Positions 25,864-33,561 of a DNA stretch of 64,000 bases are shown in pieces. The notes below the pieces were generated by a model. It was not told where the DNA came from. It worked only from the letters and a program-made list of their open reading frames with translations, and did no database searches. Source of the stretch: Pseudomonas sp. B28(2017) (lineage in GTDB: Bacteria; Pseudomonadota; Gammaproteobacteria; Pseudomonadales; Pseudomonadaceae). A program made the translations under genes and the position numbers. How positions within the stretch are numbered: position 1 is the stretch's first letter; each line of letters starts with the position of its first letter. The stretch lies in NCBI RefSeq assembly GCF_002113025.1, contig NZ_NEJH01000007.1, forward strand, positions 62,001 through 126,000. Direction: 5' to 3'.

Positions 25864-26646
25864 ATGAACAAACCAGCCGTTTCCATCAGCCTCTCCAGCT
25901 ACGGCGCCGATCTGGTGCGGCAGCGCGGCCAGGGCAGTTTCATCGAGATTCTCGCCGCCGCCGGCGCCACGCGCATTGAGTGGCGCGAAGAATTACTGAC
26001 CTCCGAGGACCCCGCTCAACTGGCCGATGCCACTCAAGCAGAAGGCCTTGAGAGTGTGTATTCGTCGCCCCTGGAGCTATGGCTGGCCGGGCAATCCTTG
26101 CCCAACCCCGAACTGATCACGGCCCTGCAGCGCGCGCAGGCATTCGGTGCCAGATGGCTGAAGGTGTCGTTGGGCTATTTCACCGACAACTGCGATCTGC
26201 AATCCCTCGCCCGCGTGCTGGACGAAAGCGCCGTGCAGCTGCTGGTGGAAAACGACCAGACCCTGCACGGTGGCCGCATTGAACCCTTCGAGCGTTTTTT
26301 CGCGGACGTCGAGCAGCACAAGCTGCCAATCGAAATGACCTTCGATATCGGCAATTGGCACTGGCAGGACCAGTGCACCGCAAGCGCTGCACGCCTGCTC
26401 GGCCGCTACGTCGGCTACGTGCACTGCAAAGCGGTGACGCGCCGCGCCGACGGCAAACTGGTCGCCATCCCGCCCGCTGCCAGTGACTTCCAGCAGTGGG
26501 AGCACCTGTTGTGGCACATGGCCCAAGGCGTGATGCGGGCGGCGGAATATCCGCTGCAGGGCGAAGACCTGGTGCAACTGACCCGCGAACACGTCACCGC
26601 CCTCGCCCACCTGGGCCAGTCGCAACTGGAGTGCGCTCATGTCTGA
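25864..26646 (+). CDS. kguE: KguE, 2-ketogluconate utilisation TIM-barrel epimerase-like protein
   Basis: 260 residues of the xylose isomerase-like TIM-barrel family (motifs TRIEWREELL, LLVENDQTLHGGRIEPF, EMTFDIGNWHWQD, YVHCKAVTRR with metal-binding Glu, Asp and His). It is the first gene of the kgu operon. Its exact catalytic role in 2-ketogluconate use is not settled; it is often annotated as an epimerase. It overlaps kguK by 8 bases, indicating coupling. ATG chosen because the frame upstream runs into the operator and ptxS. Confidence 0.9.
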   Translation: MNKPAVSISLSSYGADLVRQRGQGSFIEILAAAGATRIEWREELLTSEDPAQLADATQAEGLESVYSSPLELWLAGQSLPNPELITALQRAQAFGARWLKVSLGYFTDNCDLQSLARVLDESAVQLLVENDQTLHGGRIEPFERFFADVEQHKLPIEMTFDIGNWHWQDQCTASAARLLGRYVGYVHCKAVTRRADGKLVAIPPAASDFQQWEHLLWHMAQGVMRAAEYPLQGEDLVQLTREHVTALAHLGQSQLECAHV

Positions 26647-27625
26647 GATCGATATTCTGTCGTTCGGTGAAACCATGGCGATGTTCGTTGCCGAGCACGC
26701 TGGCGACCTGGCCGACGTCGACGCCTTCCACAAACGCATTGCCGGAGCCGACAGCAACGTCGCCATTGGCCTGTCTCGACTGGGCTTCAACGTGACATGG
26801 CTGAGCCGTGTCGGTGCGGATTCGTTGGGCCGTTTCGTGGTCGACACCCTGGAAAAAGAAGGCCTGGATTGCCGCCACGTCGACATTGACACCGCCCATC
26901 CGACCGGTTTTCAACTCAAGTCCCGCACCGACGATGGCAGCGATCCGATGGTCGAGTACTTCCGCCGTGGTTCGGCAGCCAGTCACCTGTCGCCGCACTC
27001 GATCGTGCCCGAATTGCTCAAGGCCCGACACCTGCACGCTACCGGCATTCCCCCGGCGCTGTCGGAGTCGGCGCGGCAGATGTCGTTCGAATTGATGACC
27101 CGCATGCGCGAGGCCGGGCGCAGCGTGTCCTTCGACCCGAACCTGCGCCCGAGCCTGTGGGCCAGCGAGCGACAAATGATCACTGAAATCAACCGCCTCG
27201 CCGCCCTCGCCCACTGGGTGCTGCCGGGGTTGAGCGAAGGTCGCTTGCTGACCGGTTTCGAGGACCCGGCCGACATCGCTGCCTTCTACCTCGACCAGGG
27301 CGCTGAAGCCGTGGCGATCAAGCTTGGTCCACACGGGGCGTATTACCGCACGCAGCTGGATGAAGGTTTCGTGGCGGGTGTGCCCGTGGTGACGGTGGTC
27401 GACACCGTGGGCGCCGGCGATGGCTTTGCCGTCGGCATGATCAGCGCGCTACTGGAAAACCACAGCATCGCCGACGCCGTAAAGCGCGCCAACTGGATTG
27501 GCAGCCGAGCGGTGCAAAGTCGAGGGGATATGGAGGGGTTGCCGACCCGGCCGGAAATGGCCAGCGAATTCGAGGCCGTCTTCGCGAGCAGGCTCGCTCC
27601 CACACTGGATCGAATTCCAACGTAA
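26639..27625 (+). CDS. kguK: KguK, 2-ketogluconate kinase (PfkB family)
   Basis: 328 residues. PfkB/ribokinase motifs: FGETMAMFVAEHAGDLADVD near the N-terminus, GGSNVAIGL-type substrate segment (here GADSNVAIGLSRLGFNV), and the catalytic signature DTVGAGDGFAVGMISAL with Asp as base. It phosphorylates 2-ketogluconate to 2-keto-6-phosphogluconate. The last 15 or so codons (FASRLAPTLDRIPT) and the stop lie inside a REP doublet, so the C-terminal tail appears to be REP-derived. Confidence 0.92.
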   Translation: MSEIDILSFGETMAMFVAEHAGDLADVDAFHKRIAGADSNVAIGLSRLGFNVTWLSRVGADSLGRFVVDTLEKEGLDCRHVDIDTAHPTGFQLKSRTDDGSDPMVEYFRRGSAASHLSPHSIVPELLKARHLHATGIPPALSESARQMSFELMTRMREAGRSVSFDPNLRPSLWASERQMITEINRLAALAHWVLPGLSEGRLLTGFEDPADIAAFYLDQGAEAVAIKLGPHGAYYRTQLDEGFVAGVPVVTVVDTVGAGDGFAVGMISALLENHSIADAVKRANWIGSRAVQSRGDMEGLPTRPEMASEFEAVFASRLAPTLDRIPT

Positions 27626-27655
27626 TCCCCCGTGGGAGCGAGCCTGCTCGCGAAA
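27580..27655. repeat. REP doublet overlapping the 3' end of kguK
   Basis: Left arm CTTCGCGAGCAGGCTCGCTC is coding (kguK codons for VFASRLAPT). Right arm GTGGGAGCGAGCCTGCTCGC follows the stop at 27623-27625. It lies between kguK and kguT and may affect mRNA stability inside the operon. Confidence 0.9.
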
Positions 27656-27728
27656 AAGCCAGAACAGTCACTGAAGATTCAGAACCGTTACCTGCTGCGA
27701 CAAAAACAACAAGCTCAGGAGCACCACC

Positions 27729-29027
27729 ATGAAAACCGCAACGCTCGCCACCCGCCGCTGGTGGTACATCATGCCCATCGTGTTCATCACCTACAGCCTG
27801 GCGTATCTGGATCGCGCCAACTATGGTTTCGCCGCCGCGTCCGGCATGGCGGCGGACCTGATGATTACACCAGGCCTGTCGTCGATGCTCGGCGCGCTGT
27901 TCTTCCTCGGCTACTTTTTCTTCCAGGTGCCGGGAGCGATCTACGCGCAAAAACACAGTGTGAAGAAACTTATTTTCGTCAGCCTGATCCTCTGGGGCAG
28001 CCTGGCGACGTTGACCGGGATCGTCTCCAATGCCTACTGGCTGATCGTCATCCGCTTCATGCTCGGCGTGGTCGAAGCGGCAGTGATGCCGGCAATGCTG
28101 ATCTACCTGTGCCACTGGTTCACCCGTGCCGAACGCTCGCGGGCCAACACCTTCCTGATCCTCGGCAACCCGGTGACCATGCTCTGGATGTCGGTGGTCT
28201 CCGGCTATCTGGTGCAGCATTACAGCTGGCGCTGGATGTTCATCATCGAAGGTTTGCCAGCGGTGCTCTGGGCATTCATCTGGTGGCGCCTGGCCGATGA
28301 TCGTCCGTCGCAAGCCAAGTGGCTCAACGAGCAGGAAAAACAAGACCTGGAAAGCGCCCTGGCCGCCGAGCAGGTCGGTATCAAAGCGGTGAAAAACTAC
28401 GCCGAAGCGTTCCGCTCGCCAAAAGTCATCCTGCTGGCCCTGCAATTTTTCTGCTGGAGCATCGGCGTCTACGGCTTCGTGCTATGGCTGCCGTCCATCC
28501 TCAAGGCCGGTGCGCAGATGGACATGGTCGAGGCCGGCTGGCTCTCGGCGCTGCCTTACCTGGCGGCAGTGATCGGCATGCTGTTGGTGTCCTGGGGTTC
28601 GGACAAGCTGCAAAAACGCAAACGCTTCGTCTGGCCGCCGCTGCTGATCGCCTCGATTGCCTTCTACGGTTCCTACGCCCTGGGCGCCGAGCATTTCTGG
28701 TGGTCCTACTGCCTGCTGGTGATTGCCGGCGCCTGCATGTACGCGCCTTACGGCCCCTTCTTCGCGATCATTCCGGAAATCCTCCCGGCTAACGTGGCGG
28801 GTGGCGCCATGGCGCTGATCAACAGCATGGGCGCGCTCGGTTCGTTCGGCGGCTCCTATCTGGTCGGTTACCTGAACAGCTCCACCGGCTCGCCCGGCGC
28901 CTCGTACCTGCTGATGAGCGGTGCGTTGATGCTCTCGGTGGTGCTGACGATTTACCTAAAGCCCGGTGCCAGTGACCGGGAACGCCCCACAGTCGCCCTG
29001 ACCCGCCGTACTGCGACCCACCGATGA
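27729..29027 (+). CDS. kguT: KguT, 2-ketogluconate transporter (MFS, ACS family)
   Basis: 432 residues with about 12 membrane helices. The family start MPIVFITYSLAYLDRANYGF and the GVVEAAVMPAMLIYLCHWF loop are typical of anion:cation symporters for sugar acids (glucarate/2-ketogluconate group). AGGAGCACCACC precedes the ATG. It lies between kguK and kguD with about 100 bases to kguK, including the REP. It brings 2-ketogluconate from the periplasm into the cytosol. Confidence 0.92.
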   Translation: MKTATLATRRWWYIMPIVFITYSLAYLDRANYGFAAASGMAADLMITPGLSSMLGALFFLGYFFFQVPGAIYAQKHSVKKLIFVSLILWGSLATLTGIVSNAYWLIVIRFMLGVVEAAVMPAMLIYLCHWFTRAERSRANTFLILGNPVTMLWMSVVSGYLVQHYSWRWMFIIEGLPAVLWAFIWWRLADDRPSQAKWLNEQEKQDLESALAAEQVGIKAVKNYAEAFRSPKVILLALQFFCWSIGVYGFVLWLPSILKAGAQMDMVEAGWLSALPYLAAVIGMLLVSWGSDKLQKRKRFVWPPLLIASIAFYGSYALGAEHFWWSYCLLVIAGACMYAPYGPFFAIIPEILPANVAGGAMALINSMGALGSFGGSYLVGYLNSSTGSPGASYLLMSGALMLSVVLTIYLKPGASDRERPTVALTRRTATHR

Positions 29028-29047
29028 ATTGATGTTGAGATGATGCG

Positions 29048-30025
29048 ATGAAAAAGCAGGTCGTTCTGTACAAAAAACTCTCGCCGCCGCTGATGGCTCG
29101 CCTGCACGAGCAAGCCCAGGTGACGCTAATCGAAAGCCTCGATGCCCAAGGCCTGGACACACTGCGCGAGGCCCTGCCCCGCGCCCACGGTTTGCTCGGT
29201 GCCAGCCTGAAACTGGATGCCGAACTGCTCGACCTGGCGCCTGACCTTGAAGCCATCGCCAGCGTTTCGGTGGGCGTGGACAACTACGACATCGACTACC
29301 TGACCGAGCGGCGCATCCTGCTGACCAATACGCCGGACGTGCTCACCGAAACCACCGCCGACACCGGTTTCGCGCTGATCCTGGCAACTGCCCGGCGCGT
29401 GGTGGAACTGGCCAACATGGTTCGTGCCGGACAATGGCAACGCAACATCGGCCCCGCGCATTTCGGCAGCGATGTACACGGTAAAACCCTGGGCATCATC
29501 GGCATGGGCCGCATCGGCGAGGCACTGGCCCAACGCGGGCATTTCGGTTTTGGCATGCCGGTGATCTATCACAGTCATTCGCCGAAACCTGCGGTCGAGC
29601 AGCGCTTCAATGCGCAGTACCGTAGCCTGCCCGAGCTGTTGCAACAGGCCGATTTCATCTGCCTGACCCTGCCGCTGACCGCTGAAACCGAAGGACTGAT
29701 CGGCACCGAGGAGTTGGCCCTGATGCGCCCGGAGAGCATCTTCATCAATATTTCCCGGGGCAAGGTGGTGGACGAAGCGGCACTGATTCAAGCCTTGCGC
29801 GCGGGGCAAATTCGCGCGGCGGGGCTTGATGTGTTTGAACACGAACCGTTGAACCCTGACTCGCCGCTCTTGCAGTTGAACAACGTCGTGGCGACACCGC
29901 ACATCGGCTCGGCCACTCATGAAACACGCGAGGCCATGGCCAGATGCGCGGTGGACAACCTGTTGGCGGCGCTGGCGGGAGAGCGGCCGGCGAATCTGGT
30001 GAATGTTCTTGCGTGGAAGGTTTAA
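29048..30025 (+). CDS. kguD: KguD, 2-keto-6-phosphogluconate reductase
   Basis: 325 residues of the D-2-hydroxyacid dehydrogenase family (GhrB-like). NAD(P)-binding GIIGMGRIGEALAQRG, catalytic Arg in NISRGKVVDEAALI, Glu in LDVFEHEPL, His in ATPHIGSATHETR. It reduces 2-keto-6-phosphogluconate to 6-phosphogluconate, feeding the Entner-Doudoroff pathway. It is the last gene of the kgu operon, 20 bases after kguT, and a REP pair follows. Confidence 0.92.
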   Translation: MKKQVVLYKKLSPPLMARLHEQAQVTLIESLDAQGLDTLREALPRAHGLLGASLKLDAELLDLAPDLEAIASVSVGVDNYDIDYLTERRILLTNTPDVLTETTADTGFALILATARRVVELANMVRAGQWQRNIGPAHFGSDVHGKTLGIIGMGRIGEALAQRGHFGFGMPVIYHSHSPKPAVEQRFNAQYRSLPELLQQADFICLTLPLTAETEGLIGTEELALMRPESIFINISRGKVVDEAALIQALRAGQIRAAGLDVFEHEPLNPDSPLLQLNNVVATPHIGSATHETREAMARCAVDNLLAALAGERPANLVNVLAWKV

Positions 30026-30037
30026 ACGATCAGATGT

Positions 30038-30106
30038 TTTCGCGAGTAGGCTCGCTCCCACATTGGAATGCGTACTCCCGCAGGAGCGGGCTTGCTCGCG
30101 ATAAGG
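30038..30106. repeat. REP doublet
   Basis: TTTCGCGAGTAGGCTCGCTC and GGAGCGGGCTTGCTCGCGAT form inverted REP arms between the convergent kguD and aruH ends. Confidence 0.88.
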
Positions 30107-30127
30107 CCGGCACAGCACCACAACCCT

Positions 30128-31315
30128 TCAGGCACGCCGCGCCTCCAGCAAGTCCGTCGCACACCGTACGACCCGCCGACATGCATCTGCCAGTTTCGGC
30201 CGGTCAACCACCAACCCGATGCGGATATGCCCGGCCGCACTCGGCCCGAACGCTTCACCGGCCAGCACCGAGACGCCGTAGCCCTCCAGCAGTCGCTCGG
30301 CGAAGCGCTGGGCCGACAAACCGGTCTGGCGGATATCGACCATCACGAACATACCGCCATCCGGACGAATCGGCCTGAGGCCCTGACATTGGCCCAGGCT
30401 TGCACACACCAGGTCACGACGCTGGCGATACTCTTCACGCATCGAGGCCACTTCCGGCAGGTCTCGGTCCAGCGCCAACTGCGCGGCGTTCTGCACGAAA
30501 TCCGGGATACCGAACAACATGCACAACGACAGGTTAACCAGATGCTCAGTCATGGGTTTCGGCCCGACCACCCAACCCACGCGCCAGCCGCTCATGGCGT
30601 GGGATTTGGACAGGCTGTTGATCGTCGCGGTGCGTTCGGCCATGCCTGGCAGGCCAGCCGGGCTGATGTGCTCGCCTTCGTACAACAGATCGCTGTAGAC
30701 CTCATCGCTGATCAGCCACAGGTCGTGACGCACACAGAGCGAGGCCAGCTCCTGCCAGGTCTTCAGTGGCAAACTGGCCCCGGAGGGATTGTTCGGACTG
30801 TTGAGCAAGATGGCGCGGGTTTTCTCCGTGATCCGTGCCGCGACGTCCACCGGATCGACCCGGAAACCGTTTGCAGGACGCACCGCAACGGGCACCACCC
30901 TCGCCCCGCACGCGGCGAACACGCCCTCATAGGTCACGTACATCGGCTCGGCGACGATCACTTCATCTCCCGGATCGAGCAGGCATTGCGCGACGGAGTA
31001 AATCGCGCACTGCGCCCCCGGGAACACGATCACATGGCCGGCATCCACGACTTGACCGCAGCGCTGGCGATGGCGGCGAGCGATGCTGTTGCGCAGCCCG
31101 CGACTGCCACGCACGTCTGCATAATGGGTATCCCCCGCCAGCAAGCTTTCGATGGCAGATTGAACGATGGGTTCAGGGGTATCGAAATCCGGGTCGCCGA
31201 CCGATAGCAGCAAGATATCGACGCCCTGTTCGCGCATTTGCAACGCACGGTTATGCAGCTGCCAGGCCGCCGCGCCGTCGCCGGCGATTCGTTGGGTCAG
31301 GGCTGAATAGCGCAT
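30128..31315 (-). CDS. aruH: Arginine:pyruvate transaminase AruH-like aminotransferase
   Basis: 395 residues, a PLP-dependent class I/II aminotransferase. Long stretches match my memory of P. aeruginosa AruH: MRYSALTQRIAGDGAAAW, GDPDFDTPEPIVQSAIESLL, EPMYVTYEGVF, NSPNNPSGASLP, and the PLP-lysine motif SLSKSHAMSGWRVGW. AruH transfers the amino group of L-arginine to pyruvate, giving 2-ketoarginine. Its usual partner aruI (decarboxylase) is not adjacent here, so the pathway link needs care; it could be a related basic-amino-acid transaminase. Confidence 0.83.
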   Translation of the reverse strand: MRYSALTQRIAGDGAAAWQLHNRALQMREQGVDILLLSVGDPDFDTPEPIVQSAIESLLAGDTHYADVRGSRGLRNSIARRHRQRCGQVVDAGHVIVFPGAQCAIYSVAQCLLDPGDEVIVAEPMYVTYEGVFAACGARVVPVAVRPANGFRVDPVDVAARITEKTRAILLNSPNNPSGASLPLKTWQELASLCVRHDLWLISDEVYSDLLYEGEHISPAGLPGMAERTATINSLSKSHAMSGWRVGWVVGPKPMTEHLVNLSLCMLFGIPDFVQNAAQLALDRDLPEVASMREEYRQRRDLVCASLGQCQGLRPIRPDGGMFVMVDIRQTGLSAQRFAERLLEGYGVSVLAGEAFGPSAAGHIRIGLVVDRPKLADACRRVVRCATDLLEARRA

Positions 31316-31748
31316 GTCATTCTCCAATCGCGCGAGATCCTGACACAACCCTATCTCAAATCTTGCAGTGCGCCAGCATCGCTCCTGGATCGACGGACGG
31401 ACACATGGCCATCTGAGCGCAACGACACGTCACGCAGACAGCCGTATGAGCCGATAGTCAAAGATAAAAATTTCATTGAATCAAAGGATTAACTCGCGTG
31501 GTCAACATCACGCGATTCGCAGATCCGTCCTACAACCAGCGAGGTAAATGCCGACAGTCTTTTTAAGGCCATCCCACTAAAGTCCTGTACCTGTAATTTG
31601 TGACAGGTTCCAAAGTCGCTGAAACGAGATATAACGAGAGCGTCCCTCCAGCCTCTTGTGCTTGGGGACGGCCGTGCGAACCATGCCATCAAGCAGTAGG
31701 AAGATTCTGCCGGGCCCACGCCGTCAATGATGATGAATGGGAGATCCG
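31316..31748. other. 433-base region upstream of the LuxR-type gene
   Basis: No gene is supported here. It is visibly A/T-rich and contains the lux-box-like repeat at 31589-31608 and a TATAAC hexamer at 31630-31635. One weak reverse frame (31489-31719) has no family character and crosses the promoter, so it was not called. Confidence 0.55.
31589..31608. promoter_or_regulatory. lux-box-like 20-bp inverted repeat with -10 hexamer
   Basis: ACCTGTAATTTGTGACAGGT has perfect ACCTGT/ACAGGT arms around 8 bases, the same arms and length as the Vibrio fischeri lux box. TATAAC (31630-31635) begins 21 bases after its end, close to the 20-base gap of a LuxR class-II promoter (box centred near -42). It points toward the HTH gene at 31749. 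Confidence 0.55.
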
Positions 31749-32033
31749 ATGATGTACCAAGCCACTACTGTTTCAGGTCGATCCTTGCCAGCTCGCGGCA
31801 CACCGCCAAGAGCGAACAGTCAACAGCAATTGGTCCAGCTCACGAAACGTGAAAAGGAGTTTTTACAGTGGAGTGAGGCCGGCAAATCTTCATGGGAAAT
31901 CGCCATGATCGTGGACTGCAGCGAGGCCAATGTTAATTATCACTTCAACAACATCCGCCGAAAGTTCGGTGTGAGTTCGCGCCATCTCGCCGGAAAAATT
32001 GCCCGCGAACAAGGCTTGATCCAAGCGCTTTGA
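31749..32033 (+). CDS. Stand-alone LuxR-type HTH regulator, 94 aa
   Basis: The protein is little more than a LuxR/FixJ C-terminal HTH: LTKREKEFLQWSEAGKSSWE followed by VNYHFNNIRRKFGVSSRHLA. There is no room for an acyl-homoserine-lactone or receiver domain. GGAGATCCG sets the start at the ATG at 31749; a second ATG follows and an earlier one is at 31737. It sits 51 bases before an RcsB-like response regulator and beyond a lux-box-like element, so it may act in a small regulatory cascade. Confidence 0.85.
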   Translation: MMYQATTVSGRSLPARGTPPRANSQQQLVQLTKREKEFLQWSEAGKSSWEIAMIVDCSEANVNYHFNNIRRKFGVSSRHLAGKIAREQGLIQAL

Positions 32034-32084
32034 CTGACATCTCTTCAGCGGTCGGCGCATCATTTGACCCTGTTGAGACTTTCG

Positions 32085-32819
32085 ATGAAGCTGGACCACT
32101 CGCTCAAACAAAAAGCCCCTGCCCCCGCCAGTGCCTGTGACGACACGCCTGTGTCTCACGGGCACCCGGCAGCAAAAACGTTACGCATCATTCTCGCCGA
32201 CGATCATCCCGTGGTGCTGACTGGAATCCAGATGGCCCTCGCCGCTCCTCAGTTCTCGATTGTCGCCAAGGCCCAGAACGCCGATGAGTTGATCCATCAC
32301 CTGGAACGCACCCCTTGCGACCTGGTGATCAGCGACTACTCGATGCCCGATGGCGGCTTTCCCGATGGTCTGGCGTTGATGGGTTACCTCAAACGGCACT
32401 TCGCCGCTATTCCCCTGATTGCGATCACCATGCTGCGCAACCCTTCGCTGCTGCAGGCATTGCTCAACACGGGCGTGAACGGTTTGTTCTACAAACGCAG
32501 CCCCTTGTGCGATTTGCACCGGGCGGTGCTGGACGTTGGCAGGGGGCGACGTTATCTGTGTTCTGCCTTTGCGGGGATGCTGGACACTCAGACCCTGCCT
32601 GCTTCCGATACTGACGCCTCCTTTGTCGGTCTGTCCGAGCGCGAATTGGAGGTGGTGCGATTGTTTGTGCAGGGATTGTCCGGGCGGCAGATTGCCGCAC
32701 TGCTCAATCGCAGCGAAAAGACCATCAGCCGACAAAAACGCACCGCCATGGACAAGCTGAGGCTTGACCATGACAGTGCACTGGTGGAGTTTGCGCGGGT
32801 TAGTGGGTTATGTGGGTGA
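32085..32819 (+). CDS. RcsB-like orphan response regulator
   Basis: 244 residues. An unusual 32-residue Pro/Ala-rich leader precedes a receiver domain with Asp39/Asp40, phospho-acceptor Asp84 (LVISDYSMPDG), Thr115 and Lys137, then a LuxR-type HTH (LSERELEVVRLFVQGLSGRQ, then NRSEKTISRQKRTAMDKLRL). The loop DGLALMGYLKRHF and the HTH closely resemble enterobacterial RcsB. No kinase or phosphotransfer gene is nearby. The start could also be at 32064, but the ribosome site is weak for both. Likely co-transcribed with the HTH gene. Confidence 0.88.
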   Translation: MKLDHSLKQKAPAPASACDDTPVSHGHPAAKTLRIILADDHPVVLTGIQMALAAPQFSIVAKAQNADELIHHLERTPCDLVISDYSMPDGGFPDGLALMGYLKRHFAAIPLIAITMLRNPSLLQALLNTGVNGLFYKRSPLCDLHRAVLDVGRGRRYLCSAFAGMLDTQTLPASDTDASFVGLSERELEVVRLFVQGLSGRQIAALLNRSEKTISRQKRTAMDKLRLDHDSALVEFARVSGLCG

Positions 32820-32825
32820 AGTCAA

Positions 32826-33389
32826 TCAGAGGGGATCTATCACCTTTGAACTTACAAAGAAGAAGCCTATACCTGCCTTCACCTGGTCGTTGTTTTCGGG
32901 CCGTTTCAGGTAAGCGTCGGTGACACCGTCGCGCAGGATTTCAGCGGGGAATAGCAGAAGGTCGTTGGTCTGGTTCAGGCGTGGGGGGGGTTTGTCGATG
33001 GTGACATCAACCGGTTCCGATGTACGGGGGGGCGAGCCATTCCAGGGCAGAAGCCGGTAATACAGGGAGTGAACACCTTCACTCAGTTTTGAAACCGGAA
33101 CCTCCAGCCAGAAATCCTCTCTATTCCCCTCTGTAATGGGGCCGGGAAAAGATTTTGTGTCAACCGGATTCGCTTCATCCCTGTCCCAAATCAATTGAAT
33201 GACATCAGTTGCATCTTCAGCAGGAGCCGGTTCGCTCCACAAATCGAATTCGACTCGCAGTGCCTGCAACCAGGCATCTTTTGGTAGAAGGTTGGTTTCA
33301 CCGCCCGGAATCGGAGGGAGCACTCCGATAATCCTGAGAGGTTCAAGACTGGCGGCGAGCCTATTAAACGGTACTGAATTCGTGGTCAT
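32826..33389 (-). CDS. Single-module Ig-like hypothetical protein, 187 aa
   Basis: No named function. One copy of a module also found four times, in varying form, in the 648-residue protein at 35948: compare WLEVPVSKLSEGVHSLYYRL and EPVDVTIDKPPP here with REIPLSIFENYEGSFQFRYR and APITIDRTGP there. It is probably beta-sandwich (Ig-like). There is no signal peptide. GAGGGAACAGAC precedes the ATG at 33389. It lies downstream of the autotransporter, separated by a terminator. Confidence 0.72.
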   Translation of the reverse strand: MTTNSVPFNRLAASLEPLRIIGVLPPIPGGETNLLPKDAWLQALRVEFDLWSEPAPAEDATDVIQLIWDRDEANPVDTKSFPGPITEGNREDFWLEVPVSKLSEGVHSLYYRLLPWNGSPPRTSEPVDVTIDKPPPRLNQTNDLLLFPAEILRDGVTDAYLKRPENNDQVKAGIGFFFVSSKVIDPL

Positions 33390-33519
33390 GTCTGTTCCCT
33401 CACTAAAAAGCGAGCCGGAAGGACTACCGTGAATAGCCATTCCGGCAAGTTGTTTCAAAATAAAACGGCAAGTGGTTTACCCCTCGAATACAGCCGTCAC
33501 CAATAACTTTCAGAGTGAG

Positions 33520-33548
33520 AAAAAACAGGGAGCGCTCTAGCGCCCCCT
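33520..33548 (-). terminator. Rho-independent terminator after the autotransporter
   Basis: Read leftward, AGGGGGCGCT/AGCGCTCCCT (one mismatch, two-base loop) is followed by G and six T residues. It lies 14 bases past the autotransporter stop and separates it from the 187-residue gene. Confidence 0.75.
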
Positions 33549-33561
33549 CGGGATCACTCTG

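Noticed and set aside
31489..31719. Reverse frame of 76 codons upstream of the LuxR-type gene
   Set aside because: No protein-like pattern, weak ribosome site, and it would cover the lux-box-like promoter.
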